Of a stretch of DNA of 64,000 nucleotides, positions 32,217 to 42,761 are shown one piece after another. A program made the translations under genes and the position numbers. Origin of the DNA: Pseudomonas oryzihabitans. Lineage in GTDB: Bacteria; Pseudomonadota; Gammaproteobacteria; Pseudomonadales; Pseudomonadaceae. Numbering within the stretch: position 1 is the first letter of the stretch; each line of letters starts with the position of its first letter. The stretch is taken from contig NZ_CP102428.1 of the NCBI RefSeq assembly GCF_024652905.1, forward strand, positions 4,634,001 to 4,698,000, in the 5' to 3' direction. A model generated the notes under the pieces. The model made no database searches. It was not told where the DNA came from and saw nothing but the letters and a program-made list of their open reading frames with translations.

Positions 32217-32712
32217 CGCCCAGCGTTTCGGTGCCTTGCCCTGGTTGGCCCTGAGTGTGTTAGTGATCCTGCTGGATCAGCTGACCAAGCTTTACTTCCA
32301 GGCCAACCTGTCGCTTTACCAGCAGGTGCCGGTGATTCCGGACATCCTCAGCTGGACCCTGGCCTACAACCCTGGCGCGGCCTTCAGCTTCCTGGCCGAT
32401 CACTCCGGCTGGCAGCGCTGGTTCTTCGCTGGCATCGCGGCGGTAGTGAGCGTGGTCCTGGTGGTCTGGCTCAAGCGCCTGCGCAACGACACCTGGACCG
32501 CCATCGCCCTGGCCCTGATCCTTGGTGGCGCCCTGGGCAATCTCTATGACCGCTTGGTGCTGGGCCATGTCGTCGACTTCATCCTGGTGCACTGGCGTCA
32601 GGAGTGGCGCTATCCGGCCTTCAACCTGGCCGACAGCGCCATTACCGTCGGTGCCATCATGCTGGCGCTGGACATGTTCCGTAAGAAGAAACCCGAGGAA
32701 GCCCATGGCTGA
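32209..32712 (+). CDS. lspA: Lipoprotein signal peptidase II
   Basis: This 167-residue inner-membrane aspartyl protease removes signal peptides from prolipoproteins such as BamD in this window. Four hydrophobic segments are visible. The conserved sites are [15 protein letters not shown] and FNLADSAI, the last two with the catalytic aspartates. ATG 32209 is preferred; an in-frame GTG at 32203 is possible. It overlaps ileS at the start and fkpB at the end, so all three are coupled. Confidence 0.95.
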   Translation: MRDAQRFGALPWLALSVLVILLDQLTKLYFQANLSLYQQVPVIPDILSWTLAYNPGAAFSFLADHSGWQRWFFAGIAAVVSVVLVVWLKRLRNDTWTAIALALILGGALGNLYDRLVLGHVVDFILVHWRQEWRYPAFNLADSAITVGAIMLALDMFRKKKPEEAHG

Positions 32713-33151
32713 GATAACCATAGGTCCGGATACCCGGGTCACCCTGCATTTCGCCATCAAGCTGCAGAACGGCGACGTGGTGGACAGCACCTTCGACAAG
32801 GCGCCGGCCACCTTCACCGTTGGTGACGGCAATCTGCTGCCTGGTTTCGAGCAGGCGCTGTTCGGCCTGGAAGCCGGTACCAAGACCAGCCTGACCATTC
32901 CGCCGGAGCGTGGCTTCGGCCAGCCCAATGACGGCAATCTGCAGACCATGGCCCGGGACGACTTCAGCGACATGGAGCTGTCGCCCGGCCTGCTGATCAT
33001 CTTCAGCGACGCCGCCGGCGGCGAGATGCCTGGCGTGGTCAAGAGCTACGACGACGAGCAGGTGATCATCGACTTCAACCACCCGCTGGCCGGCCGTGTG
33101 CTGACCTTCGACGTGGAAATTCTGGCCATCGAGCCTGCCGTCTCCCATTGA
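32705..33151 (+). CDS. fkpB: FKBP-type peptidyl-prolyl isomerase (SlpA-like)
   Basis: This 148-residue cytosolic FKBP/SlyD-like isomerase has an N-terminal FKBP half ([20 protein letters not shown]), a flap insertion, and [26 protein letters not shown] split around it. The ATG at 32705 lies inside the lspA end, an eight-base overlap. Longer in-frame starts lie within lspA and are not conserved. Place in the ileS-lspA-fkpB-ispH operon is standard for gammaproteobacteria. Confidence 0.95.
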   Translation: MAEITIGPDTRVTLHFAIKLQNGDVVDSTFDKAPATFTVGDGNLLPGFEQALFGLEAGTKTSLTIPPERGFGQPNDGNLQTMARDDFSDMELSPGLLIIFSDAAGGEMPGVVKSYDDEQVIIDFNHPLAGRVLTFDVEILAIEPAVSH

Positions 33152-33185
33152 TCCAACGCCGCCCGTGAAGCGGGCAGAGGAGCCT

Positions 33186-34130
33186 ATGCAGATCAAGCTC
33201 GCCAATCCCCGCGGCTTCTGCGCCGGCGTGGACCGCGCCATCGACATCGTCGACCGGGCGCTGGACGTTTTCGGTCCGCCCATCTATGTGCGTCACGAAG
33301 TGGTGCACAACAAGTTCGTGGTCGACAACCTGCGCGCCCGCGGCGCCGTCTTCGTCGAAGACGTGGCCGACGTACCGGACGACGTCATCCTCATCTTCAG
33401 CGCCCATGGCGTCTCGCAGGCCGTGCGCCGCGAGGCCGCCGCGCGTGGTCTGAAGGTCTTCGACGCCACCTGTCCACTGGTGACCAAGGTGCACATGGAA
33501 GTCGCGCGCTACAGCCGCGACGGCCAGGAGTGCATCCTCATCGGCCACACCGGGCACCCGGAAGTGGAGGGCACCATGGGTCAGTACGACGATCGCGCCG
33601 GTGGCGCCATCTACCTGGTGGAAGACGAGGACGACGTGGCAAAGCTCGAGGTGCGCAACCCCGAAGCCCTGTTCTACGTCTCCCAGACCACCCTGTCGAT
33701 GGACGACACCCGCAAGGTGATCGACGCCCTGCGCGCCAAGTTTCCCCAGATCAACGGCCCGCGCAAGAACGACATCTGCTACGCCACCACCAACCGCCAG
33801 GACGCGGTGAAGACCCTGGCGCTGGAAAGCGACGTGGTACTGGTGGTGGGCAGCCCCACCAGCTCCAACTCCAACCGCCTGCGCGAACTCGCCGAACGCC
33901 TGGGCACCCCGGCCTATCTCATCGATGGCGCCGAGGATATGCAGCAGAGCTGGTTCGAAGGCGTGCAACGCATCGGCGTCACCGCCGGTGCTTCGGCCCC
34001 CGAAGTCCTGGTACGCGGCGTCATCGACCAGCTGCAGAGCTGGGGCGCCACTGGCGAGGTCGAGCTGGAAGGTGAGCCGGAACACATCACCTTCACCCTG
34101 CCGCGAGAGCTCAGGGTAAAGGCGGTATAG
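33186..34130 (+). CDS. ispH: HMBPP reductase (last step of the MEP pathway)
   Basis: This 314-residue 4Fe-4S enzyme makes IPP and DMAPP, the substrates of IspB. Cluster cysteines are in [20 protein letters not shown] and [27 protein letters not shown] is the substrate-phosphate region. The ATG at 33186 has AGAGGAG at the right distance. It converges on pilE with a 15-base gap carrying half of a hairpin. Confidence 0.97.
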   Translation: MQIKLANPRGFCAGVDRAIDIVDRALDVFGPPIYVRHEVVHNKFVVDNLRARGAVFVEDVADVPDDVILIFSAHGVSQAVRREAAARGLKVFDATCPLVTKVHMEVARYSRDGQECILIGHTGHPEVEGTMGQYDDRAGGAIYLVEDEDDVAKLEVRNPEALFYVSQTTLSMDDTRKVIDALRAKFPQINGPRKNDICYATTNRQDAVKTLALESDVVLVVGSPTSSNSNRLRELAERLGTPAYLIDGAEDMQQSWFEGVQRIGVTAGASAPEVLVRGVIDQLQSWGATGEVELEGEPEHITFTLPRELRVKAV

Positions 34131-34137
34131 GACGTCG

Positions 34138-34158
34138 CTGGCGCCCTAGCGGCGCCAG
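34138..34158. terminator. Hairpin at ispH/pilE convergent junction
   Basis: CTGGCGCC (34138-34145) pairs with GGCGCCAG (34151-34158). The 5-nt loop CTAGC contains the pilE stop codon. No T-run is seen. The layout resembles the hairpin between thyA and gntK. Confidence 0.45.
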
Positions 34159-34601
34159 CAGTCGGCAGTGGTGACCCCGGCGCCGCTTTGGCCCTTCAAG
34201 CCGGTGTTGGTGAGCGTCAGATTCCCGCACCTGTCGTTGGCCATCGTGCCCGGGTTGTTCGGCGTCGCCGTCGCCGTATAGGACGTACCTGCATTTCCTA
34301 TAGTGATCGAGAAGGTATAGCCGGTACCCGTGGGGTAGGGCGGGGCCGGATTATCCGGCACATCCGTCTGGCCGAGTGTCTTCGAATAGCGCCCTGTACC
34401 TGTGTTGTAGCGCTCCATGAATTGCGCCAACTGCATCAGGGATGCCTCGGCGTCGGTACGATTCGTCCTTCTGACATGCTCCATATAGGAGGGGTAGGCG
34501 ATGGCCGCAAGAATGCCCGCGATGGCCACCACTATCATTAGCTCTATCAGGGTAAAGCCACGCTGTTGGCTTCTAGGTCGCATTCCAATTATCTCGTTCA
34601 T
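34146..34601 (-). CDS. pilE: Type IV minor pilin PilE
   Basis: This 151-residue prepilin has leader [15 protein letters not shown], cleaved before [20 protein letters not shown] (Glu5 present), a [13 protein letters not shown] helix and a C-terminal cysteine pair (DRCGN, DCWRR) for the usual disulfide. It should join the pilus-priming tip complex with FimU, PilV, PilW, PilX and PilY1. Its ATG overlaps the pilY1 stop (ATGA), which fixes the start. In P. aeruginosa the short pilY2 lies between pilY1 and pilE; it is absent here. Confidence 0.93.
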   Translation of the reverse strand: MNEIIGMRPRSQQRGFTLIELMIVVAIAGILAAIAYPSYMEHVRRTNRTDAEASLMQLAQFMERYNTGTGRYSKTLGQTDVPDNPAPPYPTGTGYTFSITIGNAGTSYTATATPNNPGTMANDRCGNLTLTNTGLKGQSGAGVTTADCWRR

Positions 34602-37600
34602 CTGATTTCACGCCAGGAAGCGCGTTCTGAAACGCGGGAGCCTTTATTGACAGGTTCGCATTGGGGTTGCCCTGTTGCTGAGCCGGTATAGCAGATAAGG
34701 TCGGTATCAGCACTGTCTCCCCGATTTATATAGGTCGGAGTCTTCACGATGCCTTGTTGAGTATCGATGAGGCCTGAATAAGGAATCTTGGTACCGTCAG
34801 CGGCCAGGTAGTAGTCCTGATCATTGATCACGCCATCGCCATTGAAGTCGAGGGGGCTATAGGTCAGGCGTGAGCCGGTTTGAGCATCAATGATCATTAG
34901 CGCGCTGATCCCACCTCCTTTGCAAGCATCAGGAGAGGGAATAAGTGAAGTGAAGGTCAGGGCCCCATTCCTGAGTTTTGAGCGGGCGATAACGCGTTCC
35001 CCCTGGCGGTTGTTGTTGAAGGCTAGATCCAAGTACCAACCCGACTTGTCCGAAGGGATATCGTTGCTGCTTACCACTCGAAGAGTTCTGGTGCCTGACG
35101 ACTGTTGTGCGATGAAGGTCTGTTGTACCAAGGCGCTGCGCTGGATCGTCACCCCTTTGTCAATCAGGCCGTAGTAACTCTCGAGACGCGGGGAGGCCGG
35201 CACATCGCTATCGCCCGTCTGGTAGTAGCTCCCTGTGCCAAAAAGCACAACCGGATTTCCGTACTTGTTTAGGGTTACGGAGAGCGCCGAGGTGATGGGC
35301 TGCACTGCATCAGTAGCCGTATTGCCTGCTCTCGCAGTAAACAGGGGGCTACTGCCAAGGGTGCTGGGAATGCCCCAGTTAGCCGGATCGGCGCCTTTTA
35401 GGTCAAAGCGCCAGATATTTCCATTGGTGTCAGGTACATAGAGCCGGTCGGCAATGCGGTCGTTAGTCAGGTCGACAGCTACAGCTTCTCCCAATCCACC
35501 ACTGGTGTTGACGGTGAAACTGGCCATTACACTGCCGTTGGCAGCATCGAGAATCCAGACTTTACCCGATGTGGCGGTGCCATTGACAAAGCCGCTGGTT
35601 ACAATCACCCCGAATTTTCCATTTTCCAAGGCCACCAGTGAAGGGCGTTGGATAGGGTAGTTCATTTGCGAAGACGAGAACTCCCACTTCACACTTGGTG
35701 CGCTCGGATCCGTAACGTCGAGCGCGAAGACGGAGTTGCCACCAGCGCCGGCGGTGCCTACGGCTAGGCTTTTCCAAGCGCTATCCACCCAGGCGTGCCC
35801 AACTGTTATCCCACCGTCGACATAGTACCGATGGCTGTAGTCTCGCTGCGTTAGGCGATAAAGCTGCCCAAGGAGGGTTCGGGGAATAAAAGCAAACAGT
35901 TCATTACCGCCACCACTTGTGGAGGTGTCAAATGCGTGCAGCATGCCGTCGTTAGCCCCAACCACGACAAAGGGTTTGTTGTCCTTTATGGTTTGACGGA
36001 AGGTCAGGTAGCCAGGGCCCGCTTGGCCCCAGGAGGCGCCGCTGAGCAGGTTGTAGCCGAAATCCATGGGACCCGCATAGTAGGGGTCTGAGTTTACGAT
36101 ATCGCCTAGCCGATTTTTCCGTGTCCGCATGGGATTGCTCAAGCGTGTTTCATAGGAGCGATCGCCACGCAGATAGTTGAGTCGTGCCTCGCCTTCAGCA
36201 TCGCTAACGAGCGTTGTTCCATCTGCGGTCTGACGCAGGGCATTTTTGGCGTCACTGTCCAACACGCTCCACTTGAAGCTCTTGCCACCACTTGAATAGG
36301 TGACATTAGCGTCAAGTGCCCGAGTGCTTGAGGCCAGTGCGTTGCTGGTCAATATGGTGCGCCCATCAGGCGAGGCATTGTCTAGTTGGGCAGCTGCGCT
36401 CCAGGTGGCGATATTGCTGGCGACTCCTGAACTGTTGATGCTTACCGACTGCAGGTCACCGCTCCAGTACTTTGGCTCGAACGAGCTTCTAAAAAGGGCG
36501 CTGCCGGTTTCCAGTTCGGTACTGTTGCTGCCAAGAGAGGTGCTGGTTGTGCTTGTATCTTGGACAATTTTAGAAAAGGCGTTCTTGAGGCCGCTGACCA
36601 TGGCGTCGGCATCGCCACCTACGAAGAAATTGTCGGGTCGCTTATCTCCGGTTGAAAGGGTCTGACCGTTGGTCGTCCACATGGACTCAGTGATACTGGA
36701 TGAGGTGGCCTTGTCAGGATCAAAGTCTTGAGGGACGGTGAAGCCACCATATTTGGTGGCGAGCCAGTACTGATTGCTAGCCTTGGCAGTGAGTTGCTGA
36801 TTTTCCCTGACATCTACCCAGTAGGTAGAGATAGTTTGTTTGCCGGGCAGGTCTCCACGTTGGTCCCTTACGTGAGCGTCATAAGCAAGACCTGCAATAT
36901 AGGCCGAGTTTCCGCGTCCCGTAAATGGCGTATTGATGGTGATCCCTTCCAATGCAGCGACTTTGGCGGTCCATTTGCTCACGCCTACTCGCTTGTTCGC
37001 ATCTGCCTTGTCTCCGTCCGAATTGTCCGCTTTCACCTCTGGTGGAACATCGGGTTCCGAATCACGGACAGTATTTCCTGGAAGGTTTTTGTCGTTCCAC
37101 GTATTAACATCGCCAATGCCAAGGATGACGTTCTTTTGGCAGGAATAGGTGATGGGATCATTCCAATTATTAACAACAGGAAATCCATCCGCCTGAGCAT
37201 AACGGCTGTCACTATCTCCCGACAGCTCGCTATAGGCGGCTACATTTCCTTGGTTCTTAAAGTAGCGTATTGCGGTGTAGTACAGTTCGCTAACGGGGTC
37301 GTAGTCTTTGAGGTTTTTATAAGTGCTGCCGCTATATGGCATGGATCCAAATTTGTTTATGTAGTTTATTATGCCGCTGTTGATTATGCGGTTGCTGCTA
37401 TCTATTTTTAAACTCGTTGCACTGGCTTCTGCGGGAGAAGGGTTGGTAAACAGTATGCCTGTTGTTGGGCTCCATTCTGCCCTGTTTGTTGCCTGGTCTG
37501 GAGGGTTTGGACCTATATACGCCTGATTGGCTCGCAAAACCCCGCCATCTCGTAACGGGTCGCCATCATTGAGGTAGCTAAATGCCGAATAACGCAGGCG

Positions 37601-38470
37601 ATCGGAATATTGTTGTAAAAGCCCCTCGGGTTTGTATTGGCCGTTGGGATACAGCTTGCAATTAGCCTCCTTGAGTGCTTCTGAAACACAAACTTTTACT
37701 TGAACTTTCAATCGGTAGACGCTTTTGACGGTTTGTCCACGTGGCGTATAGGCATTATTGAGTTTTCCTGCCGACCATTGTGCAGAATTTTCCGGGTCAT
37801 AATCGACCCATTCAGCCTGACCTTCGCCTGAGGACCCGCCGCCACCTATTTTATCGGACCAATTGGAAATCAACATGTCGAAGTTGAGTCCCTGTAGGCG
37901 AATATTCAAATTTGCCCAGTTATTTAAAGGCAGCGCTCCCGTCAATTGCGCCATGTTCTGGCCGGTATTGATTCGGTTGCCGGCTGAGTTTTGACCGCTG
38001 TGACGGGCTTTTTGCAGGATGGTCGAGGTAGTGCTGTCGACAATTCGATTACCGCCCGTCAGGGCGCTGCGGAAAGGGTCGATCGTAGGGGTGGCGGCCC
38101 AGTTGAGAAAGTTTCCGCTCCATTGCTTGTCGCCAGTGCAGCGGAAATTAGAGGCGCTGCTCGTTGTGCCTACCGGATAGAAATAACGATCAACGTCTTG
38201 GGTGCCGTATTGATAGAGGTAGCATTTTTCCGAGTCAAAGTAGCCGCTGTAGCGAGTCGAAGAAATATAATTTCCTATATTGGCTACGGACAAGACGGTA
38301 GGCCACTCGACGGAGGGCACCAGCGCAAGACTGCCAGGAATGTCACTGCCAATGATAAGCGGACTTTGGGAAACAGCTGCTTGAGCTATGGGTAGAGCGC
38401 TGCCAAACAGGCCCAATGCAAGAGCTGTAGAGCAAAACCTGGCGGCAGATAGTGACGAGAGAGGATTCAT
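34598..38470 (-). CDS. pilY1: PilY1-type tip adhesin (copy 1)
   Basis: This 1290-residue protein has a signal peptide (cleavage near AQA) and a C-terminal PilC/PilY beta-propeller starting about residue 780 ([33 protein letters not shown]). It should cap the type IV pilus and act in adhesion and surface sensing. Two candidate calcium loops are seen: D1000-L-T-N-D-R-I-A-D and an EF-hand/dockerin-like [12 protein letters not shown] from D1208. An RGD tripeptide is present. The N-terminal part does not show the D-x-S-x-S metal site of von Willebrand A domains found in copy 2. The gene is AT-rich in its 5' half compared with the genome. It lies 17 bases after pilX. Confidence 0.9.
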   Translation of the reverse strand: MNPLSSLSAARFCSTALALGLFGSALPIAQAAVSQSPLIIGSDIPGSLALVPSVEWPTVLSVANIGNYISSTRYSGYFDSEKCYLYQYGTQDVDRYFYPVGTTSSASNFRCTGDKQWSGNFLNWAATPTIDPFRSALTGGNRIVDSTTSTILQKARHSGQNSAGNRINTGQNMAQLTGALPLNNWANLNIRLQGLNFDMLISNWSDKIGGGGSSGEGQAEWVDYDPENSAQWSAGKLNNAYTPRGQTVKSVYRLKVQVKVCVSEALKEANCKLYPNGQYKPEGLLQQYSDRLRYSAFSYLNDGDPLRDGGVLRANQAYIGPNPPDQATNRAEWSPTTGILFTNPSPAEASATSLKIDSSNRIINSGIINYINKFGSMPYSGSTYKNLKDYDPVSELYYTAIRYFKNQGNVAAYSELSGDSDSRYAQADGFPVVNNWNDPITYSCQKNVILGIGDVNTWNDKNLPGNTVRDSEPDVPPEVKADNSDGDKADANKRVGVSKWTAKVAALEGITINTPFTGRGNSAYIAGLAYDAHVRDQRGDLPGKQTISTYWVDVRENQQLTAKASNQYWLATKYGGFTVPQDFDPDKATSSSITESMWTTNGQTLSTGDKRPDNFFVGGDADAMVSGLKNAFSKIVQDTSTTSTSLGSNSTELETGSALFRSSFEPKYWSGDLQSVSINSSGVASNIATWSAAAQLDNASPDGRTILTSNALASSTRALDANVTYSSGGKSFKWSVLDSDAKNALRQTADGTTLVSDAEGEARLNYLRGDRSYETRLSNPMRTRKNRLGDIVNSDPYYAGPMDFGYNLLSGASWGQAGPGYLTFRQTIKDNKPFVVVGANDGMLHAFDTSTSGGGNELFAFIPRTLLGQLYRLTQRDYSHRYYVDGGITVGHAWVDSAWKSLAVGTAGAGGNSVFALDVTDPSAPSVKWEFSSSQMNYPIQRPSLVALENGKFGVIVTSGFVNGTATSGKVWILDAANGSVMASFTVNTSGGLGEAVAVDLTNDRIADRLYVPDTNGNIWRFDLKGADPANWGIPSTLGSSPLFTARAGNTATDAVQPITSALSVTLNKYGNPVVLFGTGSYYQTGDSDVPASPRLESYYGLIDKGVTIQRSALVQQTFIAQQSSGTRTLRVVSSNDIPSDKSGWYLDLAFNNNRQGERVIARSKLRNGALTFTSLIPSPDACKGGGISALMIIDAQTGSRLTYSPLDFNGDGVINDQDYYLAADGTKIPYSGLIDTQQGIVKTPTYINRGDSADTDLICYTGSATGQPQCEPVNKGSRVSERASWREIR

Positions 38471-38487
38471 TGCCGGATCTCCGAACG

Positions 38488-38958
38488 CTAACGCCTGATG
38501 TAGAGGGTGCTTATATTGACCGTGGAGCTGGCAGCTGGCGTGCTCGCACTATCCTGTGAGCTCCCGAGCCCCCTGCTTTCGATGCGAATGACGCTGGTAG
38601 TGACAGGTACACCAGCCTCAATACTGTCGCCGGCTTTGCGGATGGTAACGCCAGGCAGGGGATTCATACGATAAGTCGCCTGTCCTTGGTTAGAGAGGGT
38701 TGTTGCATTGGTCCAGGCTGTGGTGAGCGCAGCCGTTTGCCAGTCGGCTACAGAGCGATTCCTTGCTGCCTGCTCTGCATCTCGCTGGGCCATTTCGGCA
38801 GTCTGGAAGGCAAGGTTCTCATCGCGCAGGTTTCCGGCCATACGCTCTTGCAAGACCGTGCCTCTCATGCTGCCAATGGCGATCAGCGTCATCAGGAGCA
38901 ACATGACCAGCGTCACGATGAGTACCGCGCCATTTTGTCGATTCGAGGAGTTTTTCAT
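38488..38958 (-). CDS. pilX: Type IV minor pilin PilX
   Basis: This 156-residue minor pilin has the short leader MKNSSNRQNG before AVLIVTLVMLLLMTLIAIGS. Position 5 of the mature form is not Glu, which is usual for PilX/GspK-type tip pilins. The RMAGNLRDENLAFQTAEMA helix is typical of the PilX N-terminal domain. Its start overlaps the pilW stop (ATGA). It belongs to the fimT-to-pilE operon. Confidence 0.9.
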   Translation of the reverse strand: MKNSSNRQNGAVLIVTLVMLLLMTLIAIGSMRGTVLQERMAGNLRDENLAFQTAEMAQRDAEQAARNRSVADWQTAALTTAWTNATTLSNQGQATYRMNPLPGVTIRKAGDSIEAGVPVTTSVIRIESRGLGSSQDSASTPAASSTVNISTLYIRR

Positions 38959-39989
38959 GGCAGGTGATTACGAATCCCAACGGTAAGCGTGAAGGCCTGG
39001 GCGAGTCGGCCATCGGCGATCGTCCTGTCACTACCCATGAAACGAAGGGTTTGATTGGGCGAAACCACATTCTTCTGGCGACTGACCGCGAGGAGATTCA
39101 CCCGAACGGAAACGACACTCTGCCAATTGCCAGTTAACCTGGCGTCATTCGCCTCGAGGTAGTCACCCGTTATCTGGCCGTTGGCGTCACCTAGGGCGTA
39201 TTGGATTTGCAAATCCTGAATGCCTCCGGTCAGCTCCTCCGGTATTTCGCTGGCAGCCGAAGTGTTGGTAGCTCCGTAGCGAGTACGCCATAGAGAGGGC
39301 GCACCGCTGGTAGGGTCGTCCCTCAGATAATAGAGGACGCTCTGATAGCTCAGAACCTGGGCTGTATCGTTATAAAGGCGACTGAAGCTATTTCCGGTAG
39401 GAAGTGAGACGGATGTGCCTGAAGTGCTTTGATTGACGAAAAAATCGCAGGCCACTGGATCCGACACAATGATGAGACTACCTTTTCTAGCGCCATTGTC
39501 CGCAGTGCCAGTGGTGAGACTCGTCGCCGTAGCCACGGTGCCGGTGGGTAGTGCCATGACTACCGGATTCACCGCGTGTTTGAGCAGAACAACATCGGTG
39601 GCCGCGGTGCGCGCATTGTATGTCGGACTTAACCAGGCAGGTACCGTGCCTGGATTGGTATTGCTCCAGCCTCTGATACCGCTACCGAGAACGTATCTTT
39701 CGTCTTCTATGCCATTTGTATCCCTGGTTAGGGTGGTGGGCGTCAGATCATTCAGTTGGCTCAGGCACTCGCCTCGATAACCCGCATTACGAAGGTCGAA
39801 GGCTAAGAACTCCAAGGCGAAGCGACCGGATTCTTGAACCTGTGATAGAGCTGCATTGGTTTGATATGTCTGGCGTGATGAAAGAAAGAGCTGAAGCACC
39901 CCGCCTATGAGAACCAGACCCAGCAGTAGAGCAATCATCAGCTCGATAATCGACAGTCCAGCCTGACGATGAAACGCTGTGCGGTTCAT
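38955..39989 (-). CDS. pilW: Type IV minor pilin PilW
   Basis: This 344-residue large minor pilin has leader MNRTAFHRQAG then LSIIELMIALLLGLVLIGGV, with Glu5 present. It carries the RQTYQTNAALSQVQESGRFAL helix found in PilW proteins, followed by a large globular domain with cysteines (GECLSQ, ACDFFV). It overlaps pilV and pilX by ATGA on both sides. It is likely to bridge PilX/PilY1 to the rest of the priming complex. Confidence 0.92.
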   Translation of the reverse strand: MNRTAFHRQAGLSIIELMIALLLGLVLIGGVLQLFLSSRQTYQTNAALSQVQESGRFALEFLAFDLRNAGYRGECLSQLNDLTPTTLTRDTNGIEDERYVLGSGIRGWSNTNPGTVPAWLSPTYNARTAATDVVLLKHAVNPVVMALPTGTVATATSLTTGTADNGARKGSLIIVSDPVACDFFVNQSTSGTSVSLPTGNSFSRLYNDTAQVLSYQSVLYYLRDDPTSGAPSLWRTRYGATNTSAASEIPEELTGGIQDLQIQYALGDANGQITGDYLEANDARLTGNWQSVVSVRVNLLAVSRQKNVVSPNQTLRFMGSDRTIADGRLAQAFTLTVGIRNHLP

Positions 39990-40459
39990 AGGCGGGTCCT
40001 GTAGGCAAAGGTTTCCGTTTTTCGAGCGGTTAGCTGGTCGCTTGTTTCATTGGCGCTTTTGATCCGCCCCCGCCCGTCATCCCAACGAATACTTACTGTA
40101 ACGATGTTGCTGTCAGTCACTATGGTGCCAGTGCCCTGAGGTAAACTATTCGCCAGGTTATTCAACCACTCTGCGAGGTCGCGCTTGTCTTGGGTGCCTT
40201 CAACCGCATGAGTATTGGAGGACGTAGGAAAGGTACTGGTAGTGTAATTGCCGGCCAGCGCCATTTTTCTATTCGCACGCATTCGCTCCACGATGTCACT
40301 GGCTAGAACGGTCGCCTGCGAGCGGTAATAAGCCCCCTGATTGCTCTGCGTACTGACGGCTTGCAGACCAGCCAGCCCCAACAGACCAATAGCAAGAATG
40401 AACATTGCTATCAGAACTTCGATCAGGGTGGCGCCGCGCTGCCGGTATTTAGGGCTCAT
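39986..40459 (-). CDS. pilV: Type IV minor pilin PilV
   Basis: This 157-residue minor pilin has leader MSPKYRQRG and ATLIEVLIAMFILAIGLLGL (Glu5 present), then QAVSTQSNQGAYYRSQATVLASDIVERMRANR, the PilV signature helix (quoted for recognition in parts). ATG 40459 overlaps the fimU stop. An ATG four codons earlier is possible but would lie within fimU without the overlap. It is part of the minor-pilin operon. Confidence 0.9.
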   Translation of the reverse strand: MSPKYRQRGATLIEVLIAMFILAIGLLGLAGLQAVSTQSNQGAYYRSQATVLASDIVERMRANRKMALAGNYTTSTFPTSSNTHAVEGTQDKRDLAEWLNNLANSLPQGTGTIVTDSNIVTVSIRWDDGRGRIKSANETSDQLTARKTETFAYRTRL

Positions 40460-40932
40460 GGCTGTTGACACCCGTTTTGATTGACGGAAGCGCTACCTGT
40501 GAGGTTGATCGAAACGGTGCGTGTGCAGCTAGGTGTACTGAGTGTGAAAGTCTGATTTGCGGTCAGGGTGGTCAGGCCATTGCTGCGAAAGGTTATGCCA
40601 GCGCTTGGTCCGGTAAGGGTGATACCGTTGATGCTCTCCCAGACTTGAATCACCAGATTGCCCTGGATCAGTAGCCATCCAGCGGCCCAGTCGGTGCCGT
40701 TTTCACAGGCATTGCCCTGCGTATTGCGACGACAAAGCGTTACATCGGCACGACGTTTTAGTCCCTCTGAACGTGCTATCTGGAGCGCACCGACCAGTTC
40801 ATTGCTGGCCACGGCAGCTCTGTTGCTTTGTACTGTCCTATTGAAAGAAGGCGCAGCAATGCTGACCACGATCGCCAGAATGGCGAGCGCTACCAGGGTT
40901 TCGATCAGGGTAAAGCCGTACTGGGTCCGCAT
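40456..40932 (-). CDS. fimU: Type IV minor pilin FimU
   Basis: This 158-residue GspH/FimT-type prepilin has leader MRTQYG, then FTLIETLVALAILAIVVSIA, and the GspH fold with LQIARSEGLKRRADVTLCRR. Two C-terminal cysteines (PSCTRT, NGCQQP) likely pair. The start is uncertain: ATG 40932 gives a six-residue leader; ATG 40974 would give a 20-residue one with prolines. Neither has a strong ribosome site. It overlaps pilV by ATGA. Confidence 0.88.
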   Translation of the reverse strand: MRTQYGFTLIETLVALAILAIVVSIAAPSFNRTVQSNRAAVASNELVGALQIARSEGLKRRADVTLCRRNTQGNACENGTDWAAGWLLIQGNLVIQVWESINGITLTGPSAGITFRSNGLTTLTANQTFTLSTPSCTRTVSINLTGSASVNQNGCQQP

Positions 40933-41037
40933 CGTCGGTTTCGCCGGGCTGGAAGGCCAAGCATGGGGGATCATGCCTGGCTGGACCAGCGTACGGCGGA
41001 TATCCGGTCGAAACGGGAAGGTGTCTGGTCGGGGCGT

Positions 41038-41562
41038 TCAGGCGCAGCGATCGCTGTCGCGAAGATCCGCTGTCTCGATTCGTCCGGCCTTGTTCAGAAC
41101 GAGTCGTGCGCGCGGCTCGGCGCCTTGGCAGAGGATGAAGCTGCCGTTCAGGGCGTTGGTCACGCCACTGTTTAAAAACGTCAGATGAGGTAGCGTACGG
41201 AAATTGTTCCACCGCCAGTGCAGGCCCTCGGGGAGCTGACTGATCAGCAGGGTGGGCTCTTCGACTGATTGAAGGCCATCGCGATCCCAGTCGCGGAAGA
41301 CGCGGGTGGTAGCCGACCAGAGGTTCGAGCTGTCGCACTCGCCGGTCGGTGCATGACAGATGGACACACTGCCATGGCCATTGATCGCAGCCGCCCGTGC
41401 GAAGTTGACCGTCTCCCTGAGTTGCTGAATGGCCAGCTGCTGGCGATTGATCTGCAGCATTCCCCTAAAGGCGGGGACGGCCAGGGAGGCAACGATACTC
41501 AGTATGCTGAGGCAGATCAGGGATTCGAAAAGGCTGAAGCCTCGCGAGGTGCGATAGGTCAT
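41038..41562 (-). CDS. fimT: Type IV pilin-like protein FimT
   Basis: This 174-residue GspH-domain prepilin starts MTYRTSRG, cleaved before FSLFESLICLSILSIVASLA (Glu5 present). ATG 41562 is supported by AAGGACG eight bases upstream. In P. aeruginosa FimT is dispensable for twitching; in other bacteria FimT pilins bind DNA for natural transformation, which could be tested here. It leads the minor-pilin operon, 105 bases before fimU, and is divergent from thiO. Confidence 0.88.
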   Translation of the reverse strand: MTYRTSRGFSLFESLICLSILSIVASLAVPAFRGMLQINRQQLAIQQLRETVNFARAAAINGHGSVSICHAPTGECDSSNLWSATTRVFRDWDRDGLQSVEEPTLLISQLPEGLHWRWNNFRTLPHLTFLNSGVTNALNGSFILCQGAEPRARLVLNKAGRIETADLRDSDRCA

Positions 41563-41657
41563 GTTGACGTCCTTGTGGGTAGGCGGCCGTCCTGGCCACA
41601 AGAGCCGTTTTGCGCCAAGACGGCGGAACAGTCAATTCCAGGATGTAGAGGTATGAC

Positions 41658-42761
41658 GTGATCTTTGATGTAGCGGTGGTCGGGGCGGGTGCGCTAGGGC
41701 TGATGTCGGCCTATTGCCTGTCCTTGAGCGGTCGGCGGGTAGTGGTGATCGAGCGCGGCGAGCCGGGGCGGGAGGCGTCCTGGGCCGGCGGGGGGATCGT
41801 TTCGCCGCTGTATCCGTGGCGCTACCAGCCCGCGGTGACGGCGCTGGCGCACTGGTCGCAGGATTTTTATCCGGTGCTGGGGGAGCGGTTGCGGCAGGAG
41901 ACGGGCGTGGACCCCGAGGTCGAGGTGACCGGGTTGTACTGGCTCGATCTGGAGGACGAGGCCGAGGCGCTGGAGTGGGCGCGACGCAATGTGCGACCGC
42001 TGGCGTCGGTATCGGTCGCGGAGGTGCGGCAGCGGGTGCCGGTACTGGGGCCGGGCTATGAGCGGGCGGTCTTCATGGCGGGAGTGGCCAATGTGCGCAA
42101 TCCCCGGCTGGTGCGCTCCCTGCGCGAAGCCCTGCTAGACATGCCGAATGTGACGCTGGTGAGCGAGTCGCCGGTGACCGGCTTCCTGCGCCAGGGCGAG
42201 CGCGTGGTGGGCGTGCAGACCGCGCGCGAGGACATCCATGCCGAGTCCGTGGTTGTCTGTGCCGGGGCCTGGAGCGGGGAATTGCTGCAGACCCTGGGGC
42301 TTGCTGTGCCGGTGCGGCCGGTGAAGGGACAGATGCTGCTGTATCGCCAGCCGGTGGGTTATCTGACCAGCATGGTGCTGGCCAAGGGGCGCTACGCCAT
42401 TCCGCGGCGGGATGGGCATATCCTCATCGGTAGTACCCTGGAGCACGCCGAATTCGACAAGACGCCGACCGCCGAGGCGCTGGCCAGCCTGCAGGCCTCG
42501 GCCGCCGAGTTGCTGCCGGCGCTGGCCGGCCAGGCGCCGGTGGCGCACTGGGCGGGACTGCGGCCAGGGTCGCCGGATGGCGTGCCCTTCATCGGGCCGG
42601 TGCCGGAAATGCCCGGGCTGTGGCTCAACTGCGGGCACTATCGCAATGGTTTGGTACTGGCACCGGCCTCCTGCCAGTTGCTGACCGATCTGCTCACCGA
42701 GCGCACGCCGATCATCGATCCGGCGCCCTATGCGCCAGGCGCGCGGCTGGCAGCGGGCTGA
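41658..42761 (+). CDS. thiO: Glycine oxidase ThiO (FAD-dependent)
   Basis: This 367-residue DAO-family enzyme oxidises glycine to the iminoglycine used for the thiazole ring of thiamine. The FAD dinucleotide-binding motif is VAVVGAGALGLMSA, followed by the ERGEPGREASWAGGGI segment and the C-terminal HYRNGLVLAPAS. The start is GTG at 41658, with AGAGGT upstream. The stop TGA abuts the pilR stop on the other strand with no gap (TGATCA). The place between fimT and pilR matches P. aeruginosa. Confidence 0.92.
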   Translation: MIFDVAVVGAGALGLMSAYCLSLSGRRVVVIERGEPGREASWAGGGIVSPLYPWRYQPAVTALAHWSQDFYPVLGERLRQETGVDPEVEVTGLYWLDLEDEAEALEWARRNVRPLASVSVAEVRQRVPVLGPGYERAVFMAGVANVRNPRLVRSLREALLDMPNVTLVSESPVTGFLRQGERVVGVQTAREDIHAESVVVCAGAWSGELLQTLGLAVPVRPVKGQMLLYRQPVGYLTSMVLAKGRYAIPRRDGHILIGSTLEHAEFDKTPTAEALASLQASAAELLPALAGQAPVAHWAGLRPGSPDGVPFIGPVPEMPGLWLNCGHYRNGLVLAPASCQLLTDLLTERTPIIDPAPYAPGARLAAG

